NCBI RefSeq assembly: GCF_900182815.1
Contig: NZ_FXUA01000005.1
Span: 124,001 to 188,000, forward strand
From: Algoriphagus winogradskyi
GTDB lineage: Bacteria; Bacteroidota; Bacteroidia; Cytophagales; Cyclobacteriaceae
Length of the DNA stretch: 64,000 nucleotides
Reading direction: 5' to 3'
A program made the position numbers and the translations under genes. Within the stretch, counting starts at the first letter, position 1, and the number at the start of each line of letters is the position of its first letter. The notes under the pieces are model-generated. The model was not told where the DNA came from. It saw only the letters and a program-made list of their open reading frames with translations, and did not search any database. Positions 9,010 to 18,585 of the stretch are shown here, one piece after another.

Positions 9010-12000
9010 GTGAAAAACGCCCATTTTCATAAGTGCATACCCATCCATTTAATCTTCCTATTTTTTTATGCATGTAACAATCCTGCTGATAACACCCTAT
9101 TCCAACGGGTAGGCGCTTCAGATACAGGAATTGATTTTGCTAATCAATTAACAGAGTCTGATTCCTTTAACATCGTGGATTTTGACTATATCTACAATGG
9201 GTCAGGAGTAGGCATCGCTGACTTAAATGGGGATGGTTTGCCTGAAATATTCTTTGGTGGAAATCAGGTAAGTTCGAGACTCTACCTCAATGAAGGAGGG
9301 TTTAATTTTCAAGACATCACCCAGAAATCCAAGCTAGCAACCCAGTCTTGGGTGGAGGGGGTTACTTTTACAGATATCAATGGAGATGGGAAGTTGGATA
9401 TTTACCTTTCTGTTTCTAATCGAAATGAGTCCCAGAATCCAAATTTATTATTTGTCAACCAGGGAAATGATGAAAATGGTATTCCTGTTTTTGAGGAACA
9501 AGCCGCTGATTTTGGATTGAATGCGGTAGGGTATTTTACCCAAGCCGCTTTTTTCGACTACGACCGGGACGGGGATTTGGATTGCTACCTTTTGGCAAAT
9601 GCTCTGGAAAGCTTTCAACGTAATATAAGTCGTCCCAGAATCACTGATGGCTCCGGCAAAAGCAATGATTTATTGTTTAGAAATGAGGGGGAGGGAAAAT
9701 TTGTAGCTGTGACTAGCGAAGCTGGAATAACCTACGAAGGATATGGCTTAGGACTTACCATAGCGGATATCAATCAAGATGGTTGGCCGGATATTTACGT
9801 AGCTAATGATTTTCTTACCAACGATGTGCTTTACATCAATCAGCAAGACGGAACATTTATAAATGAAATACAAGATCGCATAGATCACCAAAGCTTCAAT
9901 GCCATGGGTGTCGATGCTGGAGATATCAATGGAGATGGCTGGCCGGATTTGGTAGTAGTAGATATGTTTCCTCCAGACAATCTAAGACAGAAAACAATGT
10001 TTTCTCCAACTGAAAATTACAATCTCTATCAGGCTAATCTTGCTAAGGGCTACGAACCTCAATATGTTAGAAATACTTTACAACTAAATCGAGGCAATGG
10101 GACTTTTGCTGAGATTGGCGAATTGGCAGGGATATCGCAAACTGATTGGAGTTGGTCACCGCTTTTTGAAGATTTTGATATGGATACCCGGCAGGATCTG
10201 ATTATTTCCAATGGCTATGGAAAGGACATCACCGATATGGACTATATAAACTATACCAATAATTTGGGTCCGTTTATGTCGCCTGAGGATAAGAAAAAGT
10301 TGCGAATGGATGGCCTGAATCTACTGAAAGAAGTCAAACTTAATAATTACGCTTTCAGAAACACGGGAAATCTGACCTTCGAAGATGTTTCTAGTAGCTG
10401 GGGTGTTGACGGATTAGAAATATCGAATGGAATGGCTTATGCAGACTTGGATGGTGATGGTGACTTGGATTTGGTCACCAATAATCTTAATGAGGCAGCA
10501 GGAATTTTCCGAAATAATAGAAATACAACGCCATCGAATGCGTACAATGCGAATTGGCTGAAGATTAAGCTTCATGGCAGCAATCAAAACCCACTTGCGA
10601 TTGGAGCTGAAGTAAAAGGCTATATAAATGAAAATGGCGGCGTTCGTGTGCTCAGTAAGACTATGAACCCTTCTAGAGGCTACAAATCTGCCATGTTTGG
10701 AGATGTAATATTTGGATTGGGCGATAGAGAGAGCATTGACTCCCTAGTAGTCCTTTGGCCAAACGGTACTCAATCGAAGATAGGTAGTACTGAAAGCAAT
10801 CAACACATAACAATAACTCAAGACTCTTCACAAACTGAGTTTTTGTCAAATGAAGAAATTGAAAAGACTCCATATGACGAAGTGTCAACCGCCTTAGGGA
10901 TCAATTATGAGTCTGCAGCAATTTCCTACAATGATTTTAACAGGCAAGGGTTGTTGCCTATGAAGCATAGCAGTCTGGGACCTGGAATTGCTGTAGGAGA
11001 TGTAAATGGTGATGGACTGGATGATTTCTATTTATCTGGATCTACTGGACAACCTGGACAAATTTTCATTCAAAAAAATACTGGTGAATTTATATCTGAG
11101 GCATTGAAAGGCTCGGGAAGCTCGGTTGAAATGGGAGCATTGCTATTTGATTCAGATGGAGATAATGACTTGGACCTGTACGTGGTTTCAGGAGGAAGTA
11201 GATATGATGCGGAAAGTCAGGTATATCAGGATGTCCTGTATATTAATAATGGGAGGGGTAGTTTCCATGCTGATTCGTTACTTCTACCAAAATTGGTAAG
11301 CTCTGGTTCACTCGTCACTGCTTCAGATTATGATCAGGATGGGGATCTGGATTTGTTTGTAGGAGGAAGAATCAAGCCAGGAAGATATCCGGAGCCACCA
11401 ATGTCCTATTTGCTTGAAAATATAAATGGAACATTTGTCGATGTGACTGAAGCATTAGCACCAGGATTGAAGGAAGCTGGTATGATTAGTTCGGCACTTT
11501 GGACGGATTATGACCAAGACGGTAAACTTGATTTGTTGATAGCAGGCGAGTGGATGCCGATCACTGTCTTTTTACAGTCAAATGAAAGAGGTAATAGGGT
11601 GTTTAATCTTAAAGTGCTCGATTCTGAATCATGGAAATCTGCTGGTTGGTGGAACAGTATAACTCCTTTGGTTTTTGAAGATGGGAAATTGCCCAGTTAT
11701 GCTTTAGGGAATGTTGGATCAAATTCTAGATATAGAGCTTCCCAAGCCAAGCCATTGCAGATGCACTTCGCGGATTTTGATAAAAACGGAAGTGTGGATC
11801 CTGTCATTTTCCAATACTTTGGAGATACCATTTATCCACTGGCCAGTAGAAACCAGCTGGTAGGACAGGTGCCTAAGTGGAAAAATAAATTCTTGGTGTA
11901 TCGTGAATTTGCATACGTGGATAGGGATCAGTTTTTTTCCGCCGAGGAAAAAGAAATGGCCAGCGTGCTACAAGTTCATGAGTTCCGATCTGGTGTTTTG

Positions 12001-12534
12001 AAAAATCTAGGAGACTCTATTTATTTTGATGGATTTCCTCAAGAAGCGCAGTTTTCGCGCATTTTTGGAATGATGGAGATTCCGGAAGGTGTTTTTGCTG
12101 TTGGAAATTTCTTTGATAATGAGACAGTCACAGGACGAAATGATGCTGGGCGCGGGGCTTTACTCAATACCAAAAATGGACTATTTCAAAACTTTGAATT
12201 TGGTAGACAGCTAGGGCTAGAAGTGCCTGGAGAAAGCAGGGCTGTAGCCAAATTGATGGGCGCTGATGGAAGAGAGATTATTTTGGTTAGTAGATACAAC
12301 CAGTCATTGATGGCTTTTCGATCAGCTATTCAAACCTCTAAAGTCATTCAGCCAAGTGCTGATGTGCAGCAACTTATTATTTATCAAAACAATAAACCAA
12401 CTTTGAAAAGAGAGCTGTTTTATGGTTCTGGCTATCTGAGTCAATCGTCAAGGAAACTGATACTTGGGTCTGGGGTTGATTCTGTCGTGACGGTAAATTA
12501 CAAAGGAGAGAGAAGCAAAATCTCTCTTGATTAG
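9010..12534 (+). CDS. Large FG-GAP/VCBS-repeat lipoprotein with ASPIC/UnbV domain
   Basis: A 1174-residue surface or periplasmic lipoprotein (lipobox FFYAC, Cys22). It has many FG-GAP/VCBS repeats, recognisable as calcium-binding-like DxNxDGxxD motifs (DLNGDGLPE, DINGDGKLD, DYDRDGDLD, DLDGDGDLD and others), forming integrin-like beta-propellers in the first 500 residues and again from about 650. An ASPIC/UnbV domain lies near 530-605, ending in VVLWPNGTQS. The start is GTG; no ATG in this frame precedes the signal peptide. Such proteins often sit beside SusCD loci in Bacteroidota, and this one diverges from a susC. A role in ligand binding or surface-protein interaction is inference. The stop interlocks by four bases with the convergent gene. 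Confidence 0.9.
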   Translation: MKNAHFHKCIPIHLIFLFFYACNNPADNTLFQRVGASDTGIDFANQLTESDSFNIVDFDYIYNGSGVGIADLNGDGLPEIFFGGNQVSSRLYLNEGGFNFQDITQKSKLATQSWVEGVTFTDINGDGKLDIYLSVSNRNESQNPNLLFVNQGNDENGIPVFEEQAADFGLNAVGYFTQAAFFDYDRDGDLDCYLLANALESFQRNISRPRITDGSGKSNDLLFRNEGEGKFVAVTSEAGITYEGYGLGLTIADINQDGWPDIYVANDFLTNDVLYINQQDGTFINEIQDRIDHQSFNAMGVDAGDINGDGWPDLVVVDMFPPDNLRQKTMFSPTENYNLYQANLAKGYEPQYVRNTLQLNRGNGTFAEIGELAGISQTDWSWSPLFEDFDMDTRQDLIISNGYGKDITDMDYINYTNNLGPFMSPEDKKKLRMDGLNLLKEVKLNNYAFRNTGNLTFEDVSSSWGVDGLEISNGMAYADLDGDGDLDLVTNNLNEAAGIFRNNRNTTPSNAYNANWLKIKLHGSNQNPLAIGAEVKGYINENGGVRVLSKTMNPSRGYKSAMFGDVIFGLGDRESIDSLVVLWPNGTQSKIGSTESNQHITITQDSSQTEFLSNEEIEKTPYDEVSTALGINYESAAISYNDFNRQGLLPMKHSSLGPGIAVGDVNGDGLDDFYLSGSTGQPGQIFIQKNTGEFISEALKGSGSSVEMGALLFDSDGDNDLDLYVVSGGSRYDAESQVYQDVLYINNGRGSFHADSLLLPKLVSSGSLVTASDYDQDGDLDLFVGGRIKPGRYPEPPMSYLLENINGTFVDVTEALAPGLKEAGMISSALWTDYDQDGKLDLLIAGEWMPITVFLQSNERGNRVFNLKVLDSESWKSAGWWNSITPLVFEDGKLPSYALGNVGSNSRYRASQAKPLQMHFADFDKNGSVDPVIFQYFGDTIYPLASRNQLVGQVPKWKNKFLVYREFAYVDRDQFFSAEEKEMASVLQVHEFRSGVLKNLGDSIYFDGFPQEAQFSRIFGMMEIPEGVFAVGNFFDNETVTGRNDAGRGALLNTKNGLFQNFEFGRQLGLEVPGESRAVAKLMGADGREIILVSRYNQSLMAFRSAIQTSKVIQPSADVQQLIIYQNNKPTLKRELFYGSGYLSQSSRKLILGSGVDSVVTVNYKGERSKISLD

Positions 12535-13022
12535 TTGTCTAATTTCCCAGTTTCTGCACCTTTTCCTAATATGATGCTTTTAGGTGAGGTTTTATCAAAA
12601 TAGAACTGAATGACATTCTTTTGATCAGGAAAAATATCTACCAGTAAACTGTTTTTTACTTTAACAGAGGTTGGATTTTTTACTTTCTCAGATTCAAGGT
12701 AGAACCAAGCCGCATCTTCCTCCACTTCATATCCAATGAAATTCAAGGGGACTGTTTTGTCGGCAATCCAAATCATATTTTTTTCTTTCAAATAGGATTC
12801 AATTTGCTTATTGAGCTTGTCTTTGTTGGAAGGATTTAGAAAATCAATGGATTCCTTGTGGAAATCGCCCAGCCCAATCTCTAAATCGTCCCAAAAAATC
12901 TTCTGCGAAATCTCTATATGCTCAGTCTCAGCATTCCATCTAATCTCTGTCAAGCTGATGTGAAAAGGGTGGGTAAATACCAGCCATCCCAAGCTGATCA
13001 TGTATAAGTAAAACTGTTGCAT
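12531..13022 (-). CDS. DUF6702-type exported protein
   Basis: A 163-residue protein with an N-terminal hydrophobic signal followed by HPFHISLTEIRWN, the hallmark opening of DUF6702 proteins, which are otherwise uncharacterised. It has no membrane segments after the signal, so it is probably periplasmic or cell-surface. In related genomes this family often sits near HupE-like or M1 peptidase genes. Here the next genes, on the other strand, are exactly those. Its stop overlaps the stop of the preceding ASPIC gene by four bases. The function is unknown. Confidence 0.75.
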   Translation of the reverse strand: MQQFYLYMISLGWLVFTHPFHISLTEIRWNAETEHIEISQKIFWDDLEIGLGDFHKESIDFLNPSNKDKLNKQIESYLKEKNMIWIADKTVPLNFIGYEVEEDAAWFYLESEKVKNPTSVKVKNSLLVDIFPDQKNVIQFYFDKTSPKSIILGKGAETGKLDN

Positions 13023-13105
13023 TTGGTGCTATGTTGCCTGTCTTTTCTGCCAATTATGACGTATAATTGCGCAATTTACTTCTTTAGAGGTATTTCACCC
13101 TTCTT

Positions 13106-13687
13106 ATGAATTCATTTGAGTTATATTTTCGTCTAGGCCTTGAGCATATCCTTGATATCAATGGCTATGACCACATCCTTTTTGTGTTGGCACTCTGTGC
13201 AGTTTTTATTCCTAGAGACTGGCGCAAAGTTGTGATTTTAGTTACCGCTTTTACCATAGGGCATTCCATCACGTTGGCACTAGCCACATTTCGATTGATC
13301 AATGTCAACTCTGATCTCATCGAGTTTTTGATACCAGTTACGATAGCGATCACTGCTTTTATAACAATTCTACGACCAAAACCTGCGTCTGGGAAAGGAC
13401 TTTCGATTAATTACATCTTCGCGCTATTCTTCGGACTAATCCATGGACTTGGATTTTCTATTTACCTGAGAAGTCTTTTGGGCAAAGAGGCAAGTATTTG
13501 GCATCCCTTACTAGCATTTAACCTAGGCTTGGAATTGGGACAGCTGGTAATCGTTGGCATATTTCTTTTGGCTACCTCAATACTTGTAGGACTGGCAGGA
13601 GTAAGTAGAAAAGAATGGACTTTAGTTGTGGCATCCATGGTATTTGGAGTGGCCCTAATGCTGATGTTAGAAGCTAAATATTGGTAA
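13106..13687 (+). CDS. HupE/UreJ-family membrane protein
   Basis: A 193-residue integral membrane protein with about five or six hydrophobic helices. It opens with GLEHILDINGYDHILFVLALC and later has GHSITLAL and FGLIHGLGFS. These His/Asp-rich helix starts are typical of HupE/UreJ_2-type proteins, some of which are nickel/cobalt permeases or accessory proteins of hydrogenase and urease. No hydrogenase or urease gene is visible here, so the metal-transport role is only a family inference. It is transcribed with or just ahead of the M1 peptidase gene 66 bases downstream. Confidence 0.82.
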   Translation: MNSFELYFRLGLEHILDINGYDHILFVLALCAVFIPRDWRKVVILVTAFTIGHSITLALATFRLINVNSDLIEFLIPVTIAITAFITILRPKPASGKGLSINYIFALFFGLIHGLGFSIYLRSLLGKEASIWHPLLAFNLGLELGQLVIVGIFLLATSILVGLAGVSRKEWTLVVASMVFGVALMLMLEAKYW

Positions 13688-13753
13688 AAATAGGTTAGCT
13701 GCCAGTAGCTGTTGAATTGACATACGAATAGAATTGAGCATAAAAATTATACA

Positions 13754-16084
13754 ATGAAAAAATTACTTGCACTTACAGCGCTAGCAATCACGGGGATTTT
13801 CCCTGCTTTTGCGCAGCAATCAGAGCAGAATCATGCAGAGCGATTTGAGCAGCTCGGACCTATGCTTCGCTCTCCAAATGTTTATCGCACTGCCTCCGGA
13901 GCTCCGGGTCACATGTATTGGCAGCAGCAGGCTAACTACGTGATTAATGTAGAGCTGGATGATGAAAATCAGTCCATCAAAGGATCAGAAAAGGTCACTT
14001 ACATCAATAATTCACCGGACCAATTGACTTACCTATGGGTTCAATTGGAAGAAAATCAGCGTGGTCCTGACTCAGATGCTCCTAAATCTTCCGAGAGCTC
14101 TATTAATTCTAGAATGACTCTTCGTTCCCTCGAAGGTCTAATCTGGGCAAATGATGACTTTGGTTATAAAGTACTTGAAGTAAAGGACGCTAAGGGCAAT
14201 CCACTTCCTGTTACAGTAAATAAAACCATGATGCGAATCGATCTTCCTACACCTTTAAAAGCTGGCGACAGCTTTACTTTTGGAGTAGATTGGACTTTCA
14301 ATATTACCAATAGAGTTGGGTATATCTCTGGTCGTCCAGGATACGAGTTGTTTGAAGAAGATGGCAATTACCTATATACCATGGCTGAGTGGTTCCCTCG
14401 AATGGCAGTTTATTCCGATTTCGAAGGATGGCAAAACAAGCAATTCCTAGGTTCCGGAGAGTTTGCTTTAGTCTTTGGAGACTATGAAGTGAATATTACT
14501 GTACCTGCAGACCATATGGTAGGGGCAACTGGAGAACTTCAAAATGCAAGTCAGGTTCTTTCGGCAACTGAGCTAAACAGATGGAATACTGCCAAGAAAA
14601 CTTACGATAATCCTGTAGTCATCCGTACGCAGGATGAAGCAACCGAATTGGAAAAGGGTAAATCAACTGCTAAGAAAACCTGGAAATTCAAAGCTGAAAA
14701 TGTTCGTGATTTTGCATGGACTTCTTCCCGTAAATTCATCTGGGATGCCATGGCTGTAAAGCAAGGTGGTAAAGATGTGATGGCTATGTCTTATTATGCC
14801 AAAGAAGCTAATCCGCTTTGGGGTCAGTATTCTACCAGAGTGGTGGCACATACAATCAAGTCTTACTCTGCACATACCTTTGATTATCCATATCCTACAG
14901 CCATTTCTGTAGAGGCTGCTAATGGAATGGAGTATCCAATGATCTGCTTCAACTACGGTCGTCCAGATTCGGATGGTACATACTCTGAAGCAGTGAAAAA
15001 CGGGATGATCGGCGTGATTATTCACGAAGTAGGACACAACTTCTTCCCAATGATCGTGAACTCTGACGAGCGTCAGTGGACTTGGATGGATGAGGGGTTG
15101 AATACTTTTATGCAATTCATGGCAGAGCAAGAGTGGGATCGGAATTTCCCTTCCCGTCGTGGGCCAGCACACAAAATTGTGCCTTACATGAAAAGCAGTG
15201 TAAATACATTGGAACCGATCATGACCAATTCTGAGAATATCATTCAATTTGGTCCAAATGCTTATGCAAAACCGGCAACTGCGTTGAATATACTTCGCGA
15301 GACAGTGATGGGTCGAGAATTGTTTGATTATGCATTTAAGGAGTATGCACGCAGGTGGATGTTCAAGCATCCTACTCCTGACGATTTGTTCCGTACGATG
15401 GAAGATGCTTCTGCAGTTGATCTGGATTGGTTTTGGAGAGGTTGGTTTTACGGAACTGAGCCTGTGGATATAGCTATTGAGAATGTAGCTTTGTACAAAA
15501 TGGAAAACCGGACCCCTGCAGAAATCAATGCAGAAAGGAAGGCGCAAGCTGACCGTGAGGAGGATTACGTTTCCAAAGAGTTTAATAGGACAGAAATCCA
15601 AGAGACCGTAATTGAAGCAAATCCAGCTACGCGCGATTTCTATACTTCTTATAATCCTTTCACCGTGACTCCGGAAGATGAAGAGAGCTATAAGAAATTT
15701 ATGGCTAGCCTTTCGCCGAAGGAAAAGGAGTTGATGGAAAGTAATTTGAATTTCTATGAGATCACCTTCAATAACGTAGGTGGCTTAGTAATGCCTATCA
15801 TTTTAGAATTCCAATACGCAGATGGTACCTCCGAGATCGACAGAATCCCAGTAGAGATCTGGAGAAAGAATGAGTCTCAGGTGACTAAGGTTTTTGTGAA
15901 GGAAAAAGAAGTAACTCAAATCATACTCGATCCAAAAAGAGAAACTGCCGATATAGATGAGTCGAACAATTACTGGCCAGCTCAGCTTCAGCCTAGCAGA
16001 TTTGAACTGTTTAAAGGTTCAGGAGCTGCTAGAGGAACATCAGTCGGAAGCAATCCAATGAAGAAAGCTCAAAACAATAAGTAA
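13754..16084 (+). CDS. M1-family metallopeptidase (exported aminopeptidase-like)
   Basis: A 776-residue exported zinc metallopeptidase. The signal peptide is about 1-20 (ending FAQ). The zinc site is HEVGH at 424-428 with the third ligand Glu447 in MDEGLN, giving the M1 spacing HExxH-18-E. The exopeptidase motif appears as the variant GMEYP (in ANGMEYPM) in place of GxMEN, which is seen in related Bacteroidota M1 proteins. The C-terminal third is long and acidic/lysine-rich, with no recognisable sorting domain. It probably cleaves peptides in the periplasm. A terminator follows directly. Confidence 0.93.
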   Translation: MKKLLALTALAITGIFPAFAQQSEQNHAERFEQLGPMLRSPNVYRTASGAPGHMYWQQQANYVINVELDDENQSIKGSEKVTYINNSPDQLTYLWVQLEENQRGPDSDAPKSSESSINSRMTLRSLEGLIWANDDFGYKVLEVKDAKGNPLPVTVNKTMMRIDLPTPLKAGDSFTFGVDWTFNITNRVGYISGRPGYELFEEDGNYLYTMAEWFPRMAVYSDFEGWQNKQFLGSGEFALVFGDYEVNITVPADHMVGATGELQNASQVLSATELNRWNTAKKTYDNPVVIRTQDEATELEKGKSTAKKTWKFKAENVRDFAWTSSRKFIWDAMAVKQGGKDVMAMSYYAKEANPLWGQYSTRVVAHTIKSYSAHTFDYPYPTAISVEAANGMEYPMICFNYGRPDSDGTYSEAVKNGMIGVIIHEVGHNFFPMIVNSDERQWTWMDEGLNTFMQFMAEQEWDRNFPSRRGPAHKIVPYMKSSVNTLEPIMTNSENIIQFGPNAYAKPATALNILRETVMGRELFDYAFKEYARRWMFKHPTPDDLFRTMEDASAVDLDWFWRGWFYGTEPVDIAIENVALYKMENRTPAEINAERKAQADREEDYVSKEFNRTEIQETVIEANPATRDFYTSYNPFTVTPEDEESYKKFMASLSPKEKELMESNLNFYEITFNNVGGLVMPIILEFQYADGTSEIDRIPVEIWRKNESQVTKVFVKEKEVTQIILDPKRETADIDESNNYWPAQLQPSRFELFKGSGAARGTSVGSNPMKKAQNNK

Positions 16085-16088
16085 GTAG

Positions 16089-16114
16089 AAAGCCGACGTG
16101 AGTCGGCTTTTTTT
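16089..16114 (+). terminator. Terminator after the M1 peptidase
   Basis: AAAGCCGAC pairs with GTCGGCTTT around GTGA, followed by a run of T. It starts five bases after the stop codon. Confidence 0.9.
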
Positions 16115-16235
16115 CATTAAATCTATTTCTCTGTATTCTCAAATTTCTGTTAGGGTTGTTCGAACAGGATTGATGAATTCAATGTTTACCTTAGATTGCA
16201 ATTCAATTACCCATTCTTAACCTAAAGCCTAAAAA

Positions 16236-17015
16236 ATGAAAGAATTAAAAACATTATCACTCGGTTTTTTTGCGTTGTGCCTGCTCCTAAGCTCAAGCTT
16301 GATGGCTCAAAAAAGAGATTTCTACGAACTGAGAACCTACCACATCGAAAATGCCGAGCAGGAAGCAATGCTTGACGATTACCTAGCCAATGCTTTTATT
16401 CCTGCTGCCCACAGACATGGAATAGCAAAAGTTGGGGTTTTTAAACCTATCGCTTCTCAGCCTGATGCAGGAAAGAAAGTGTACTTATTTGTCCCGTTCA
16501 AATCGATGGATGAATTCCTAGCTTTGGAAAGTAAATTGGCAAAAGATGCTGCTTACCAAACTGCTGGCAGTGCTTATATCAATGCGGCTTATGACAATCC
16601 ACCTTACAAAAGAATAGAAACTTCGATCCTTCAAGCAATGACTGGCCAGCCTAAATTTGCGGAGTCTGAATTGACTAATGCTAAAAAGGATAGAGTTTAC
16701 GAATTGAGAAGTTATGAAGGGCCAACGGAAAGACTTTACAAGCAGAAAGTGAAAATGTTTAATTCTGGTGAAATGGACATTTTCAGCAGAATAGACTGTA
16801 GTCCGATTTTCTATGCTGAAACGATAGCTGGTGCTAATATGCCAAACTTAGTCTATATGACTACTCATGAAAATATGGAAATCAGAAATGAACACTGGAA
16901 TGTTTTCAGAACAGATCCGGCTTGGTTAGCCATGAAAGATTTACCAGAATATGCCAATACGGTATCCCGCAACGACACCAGATTGCTTTATCCGGCTGAA
17001 TATTCGGATTTGTAA
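16236..17015 (+). CDS. NIPSNAP-family exported protein
   Basis: A 259-residue protein with a signal peptide (about 1-24, ending LMAQ). It shows two NIPSNAP-type ferredoxin-like repeats, each opening with a similar strand: FYELRTYHI near residue 29 and VYELRSYEG near residue 153. The family is a dimeric alpha-beta barrel fold whose bacterial members have no assigned reaction. The gene stands alone between terminators. Function unknown beyond the fold. Confidence 0.87.
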   Translation: MKELKTLSLGFFALCLLLSSSLMAQKRDFYELRTYHIENAEQEAMLDDYLANAFIPAAHRHGIAKVGVFKPIASQPDAGKKVYLFVPFKSMDEFLALESKLAKDAAYQTAGSAYINAAYDNPPYKRIETSILQAMTGQPKFAESELTNAKKDRVYELRSYEGPTERLYKQKVKMFNSGEMDIFSRIDCSPIFYAETIAGANMPNLVYMTTHENMEIRNEHWNVFRTDPAWLAMKDLPEYANTVSRNDTRLLYPAEYSDL

Positions 17016-17020
17016 GAGAT

Positions 17021-17049
17021 CTCCCGCCAAGGCGCTACCGCGCAAAGTT
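17021..17049. repeat. Degenerate GC-rich intergenic repeat, copy A
   Basis: The stretch resembles 33591-33620: both begin TCCCGC, contain GGCGC in the middle and end GCAAAGTT. It looks like a decayed copy of a dispersed intergenic repeat and is much more GC-rich than its surroundings. Confidence 0.4.
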
Positions 17050-17095
17050 CTGTTGATCTCTGTTGGCCTGCTTCTCCACAAGCAGGACTTCAGCT

Positions 17096-17134
17096 AGACC
17101 CTCCAGGTTTTGAAAACCTGGAGGGTCTTTTTTT
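17096..17134. terminator. Strong bidirectional terminator palindrome
   Basis: AGACCCTCCAGGTTTT pairs perfectly with AAAACCTGGAGGGTCT, giving a stem of about 16 bp, followed by a T run on the plus strand. It separates the convergent NIPSNAP and M20 genes and reaches the stop codon of the latter. Confidence 0.85.
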
Positions 17135-18258
17135 TACCCATTCACCTTTCTTGCAATTCCCTCAAAAATCTTCACGCCAGTCACTATCAACTCATCTGGG
17201 AAATCATAGGTAGGTTCATGGAGTTGTGGGCAGTTTTCTCCCGATCCCAATCCAAAAAGATAGGAAGGACAACTTTGGCTGAAAAGCCCAAAATCTTCCG
17301 ACCAGCGAAAGGGTTCCGGCTTCTCAATTACTTGCAAGTTTTTTTCTTTAAGTACACCTTCTGCAATAGCAGCTGCTCCGGGATCATTTTTGGAAACGGC
17401 GAACGATTCTACGAAGGAGAATTTACAGCCAAGCTTTTCGGTAGTTGCAATTCTCTTGACTTCCTCGGTAATCATCTTAATCAGATTTTCCAGATCATCC
17501 TGATCAAATGCCCGGATCGTCAGGCTCAGGCTTCCTTTTCCAGCACTAGTCCCAAATGCCAAACTTCCGATCTCCGCATGAATAACTGTGACTAAAGCAA
17601 AGGTGGAAAGCTTTTCTGTAAGTTTTGGAAGGGTTTGAATCAACTGTGCAATTGCCTGAGCGGGGTTTATTCCTGCATCGGGGTGGGCAGCATGGGAAGT
17701 TTTTCCTGTAAGGGATATCGTCAAGCCTGTACTTCCTGCGGCAAAAGTTCCTTGCCTGACAACAACTTGACGAAGTGGGAATCCTGGTAAATTATGTAAC
17801 GCAAAAGCATAATCCGGTTTGATCTGCTGAAATTTTGGATCATCCAAAACCCTTCTTGCGCCTTCGCCGGTTTCCTCCGCTGGCTGGAAAAGCAATACTA
17901 CTTCACCACTGACAGGTCTTTGCGCAGCAAGCTTTTCCCCTAGTCCGCAAATAATCGTCATGTGACCATCGTGCCCGCAAAGATGTGCTTTCCCTGCAGT
18001 CTGGCTTTTATAGCTTGGATCTCCTTTTTCCTGAATTGGCAATGCATCCAGTTCAGCTCTGAATAAAATTCGCTTACCAGGATTTTTCCCTTTAAAAATA
18101 AAAGCTAGCCCCGTTCCCCCTATATTTTGAATGGTTTGATCTGGTTTTAGGTTGGCAAAAAAGGCTAAAATCTTCTCGGCTGTGGCAGATTCTTCACCGG
18201 CAATTTCTGGAGTTTGGTGTAAAAGCTGGCGAAGATTTATAAGTTCTGTAAGGGGCAT
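17134..18258 (-). CDS. M20-family amidohydrolase/peptidase
   Basis: A 374-residue metal-dependent hydrolase of the M20D amidohydrolase type (hippurate, indole-acetyl-amino-acid or N-acyl-amino-acid hydrolases). The metal-binding signature LCGHDGHM, the pair QPAEETGEG and ALHNLPG are present, as is the dimerisation-domain stretch GKTSHAAHPDAGINP. There is no signal peptide, so it is cytoplasmic. The exact substrate cannot be assigned. It is monocistronic and ends inside the terminator palindrome. Confidence 0.9.
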   Translation of the reverse strand: MPLTELINLRQLLHQTPEIAGEESATAEKILAFFANLKPDQTIQNIGGTGLAFIFKGKNPGKRILFRAELDALPIQEKGDPSYKSQTAGKAHLCGHDGHMTIICGLGEKLAAQRPVSGEVVLLFQPAEETGEGARRVLDDPKFQQIKPDYAFALHNLPGFPLRQVVVRQGTFAAGSTGLTISLTGKTSHAAHPDAGINPAQAIAQLIQTLPKLTEKLSTFALVTVIHAEIGSLAFGTSAGKGSLSLTIRAFDQDDLENLIKMITEEVKRIATTEKLGCKFSFVESFAVSKNDPGAAAIAEGVLKEKNLQVIEKPEPFRWSEDFGLFSQSCPSYLFGLGSGENCPQLHEPTYDFPDELIVTGVKIFEGIARKVNG

Positions 18259-18398
18259 TTTTATTAATTATTTTCGGAAGGTAAGTTTCTACTGCTCAGT
18301 TGGAATCATTTTTGACGAAAAAAATGAGGCTTCGATCAGGAACTATTCAAGATCGCTGGCTATTTTAGGATATCATTTCAACCCTTAATCTAACTTTT

Positions 18399-18575
18399 AT
18401 GAGCGAAGCACAAATTCAAAACTACAACGAGCAAATCCAAGCTTTGGAATCACAAATCACCGGTGACATGTTTGCAGACATGGAGATTCGTGACAAAATC
18501 CATAACCTGAAGATGGAACGTGACGGTGTGAAGCCGACTGATTCCAGCATTGATTGCGTAGGCTGCGGCAGTTAA
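18399..18575 (+). CDS. Small conserved-looking 58-residue protein ending CVGCGS
   Basis: An ATG-initiated 58-codon gene, not in any known family that I recognise. The protein is hydrophilic and helical in the first 45 residues (MSEAQIQNYNEQIQALESQ, heptad-like, possibly a short coiled coil) and ends in SIDCVGCGS, a compact CxxC motif that could bind metal or be redox-active. It ends 10 bases before the pseudouridine synthase, suggesting one operon. Start, codon use and spacing all look genuine. A role in ribosome or redox biology would be speculation. Confidence 0.7.
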   Translation: MSEAQIQNYNEQIQALESQITGDMFADMEIRDKIHNLKMERDGVKPTDSSIDCVGCGS

Positions 18576-18585
18576 TTTACTGACT

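Noticed and set aside
14663..15601. A 312-codon open frame on the minus strand opposite the M1 peptidase
   Set aside because: It is the antisense shadow of a well-supported conserved gene; its translation is rich in His, Ile and Cys with no recognisable family.
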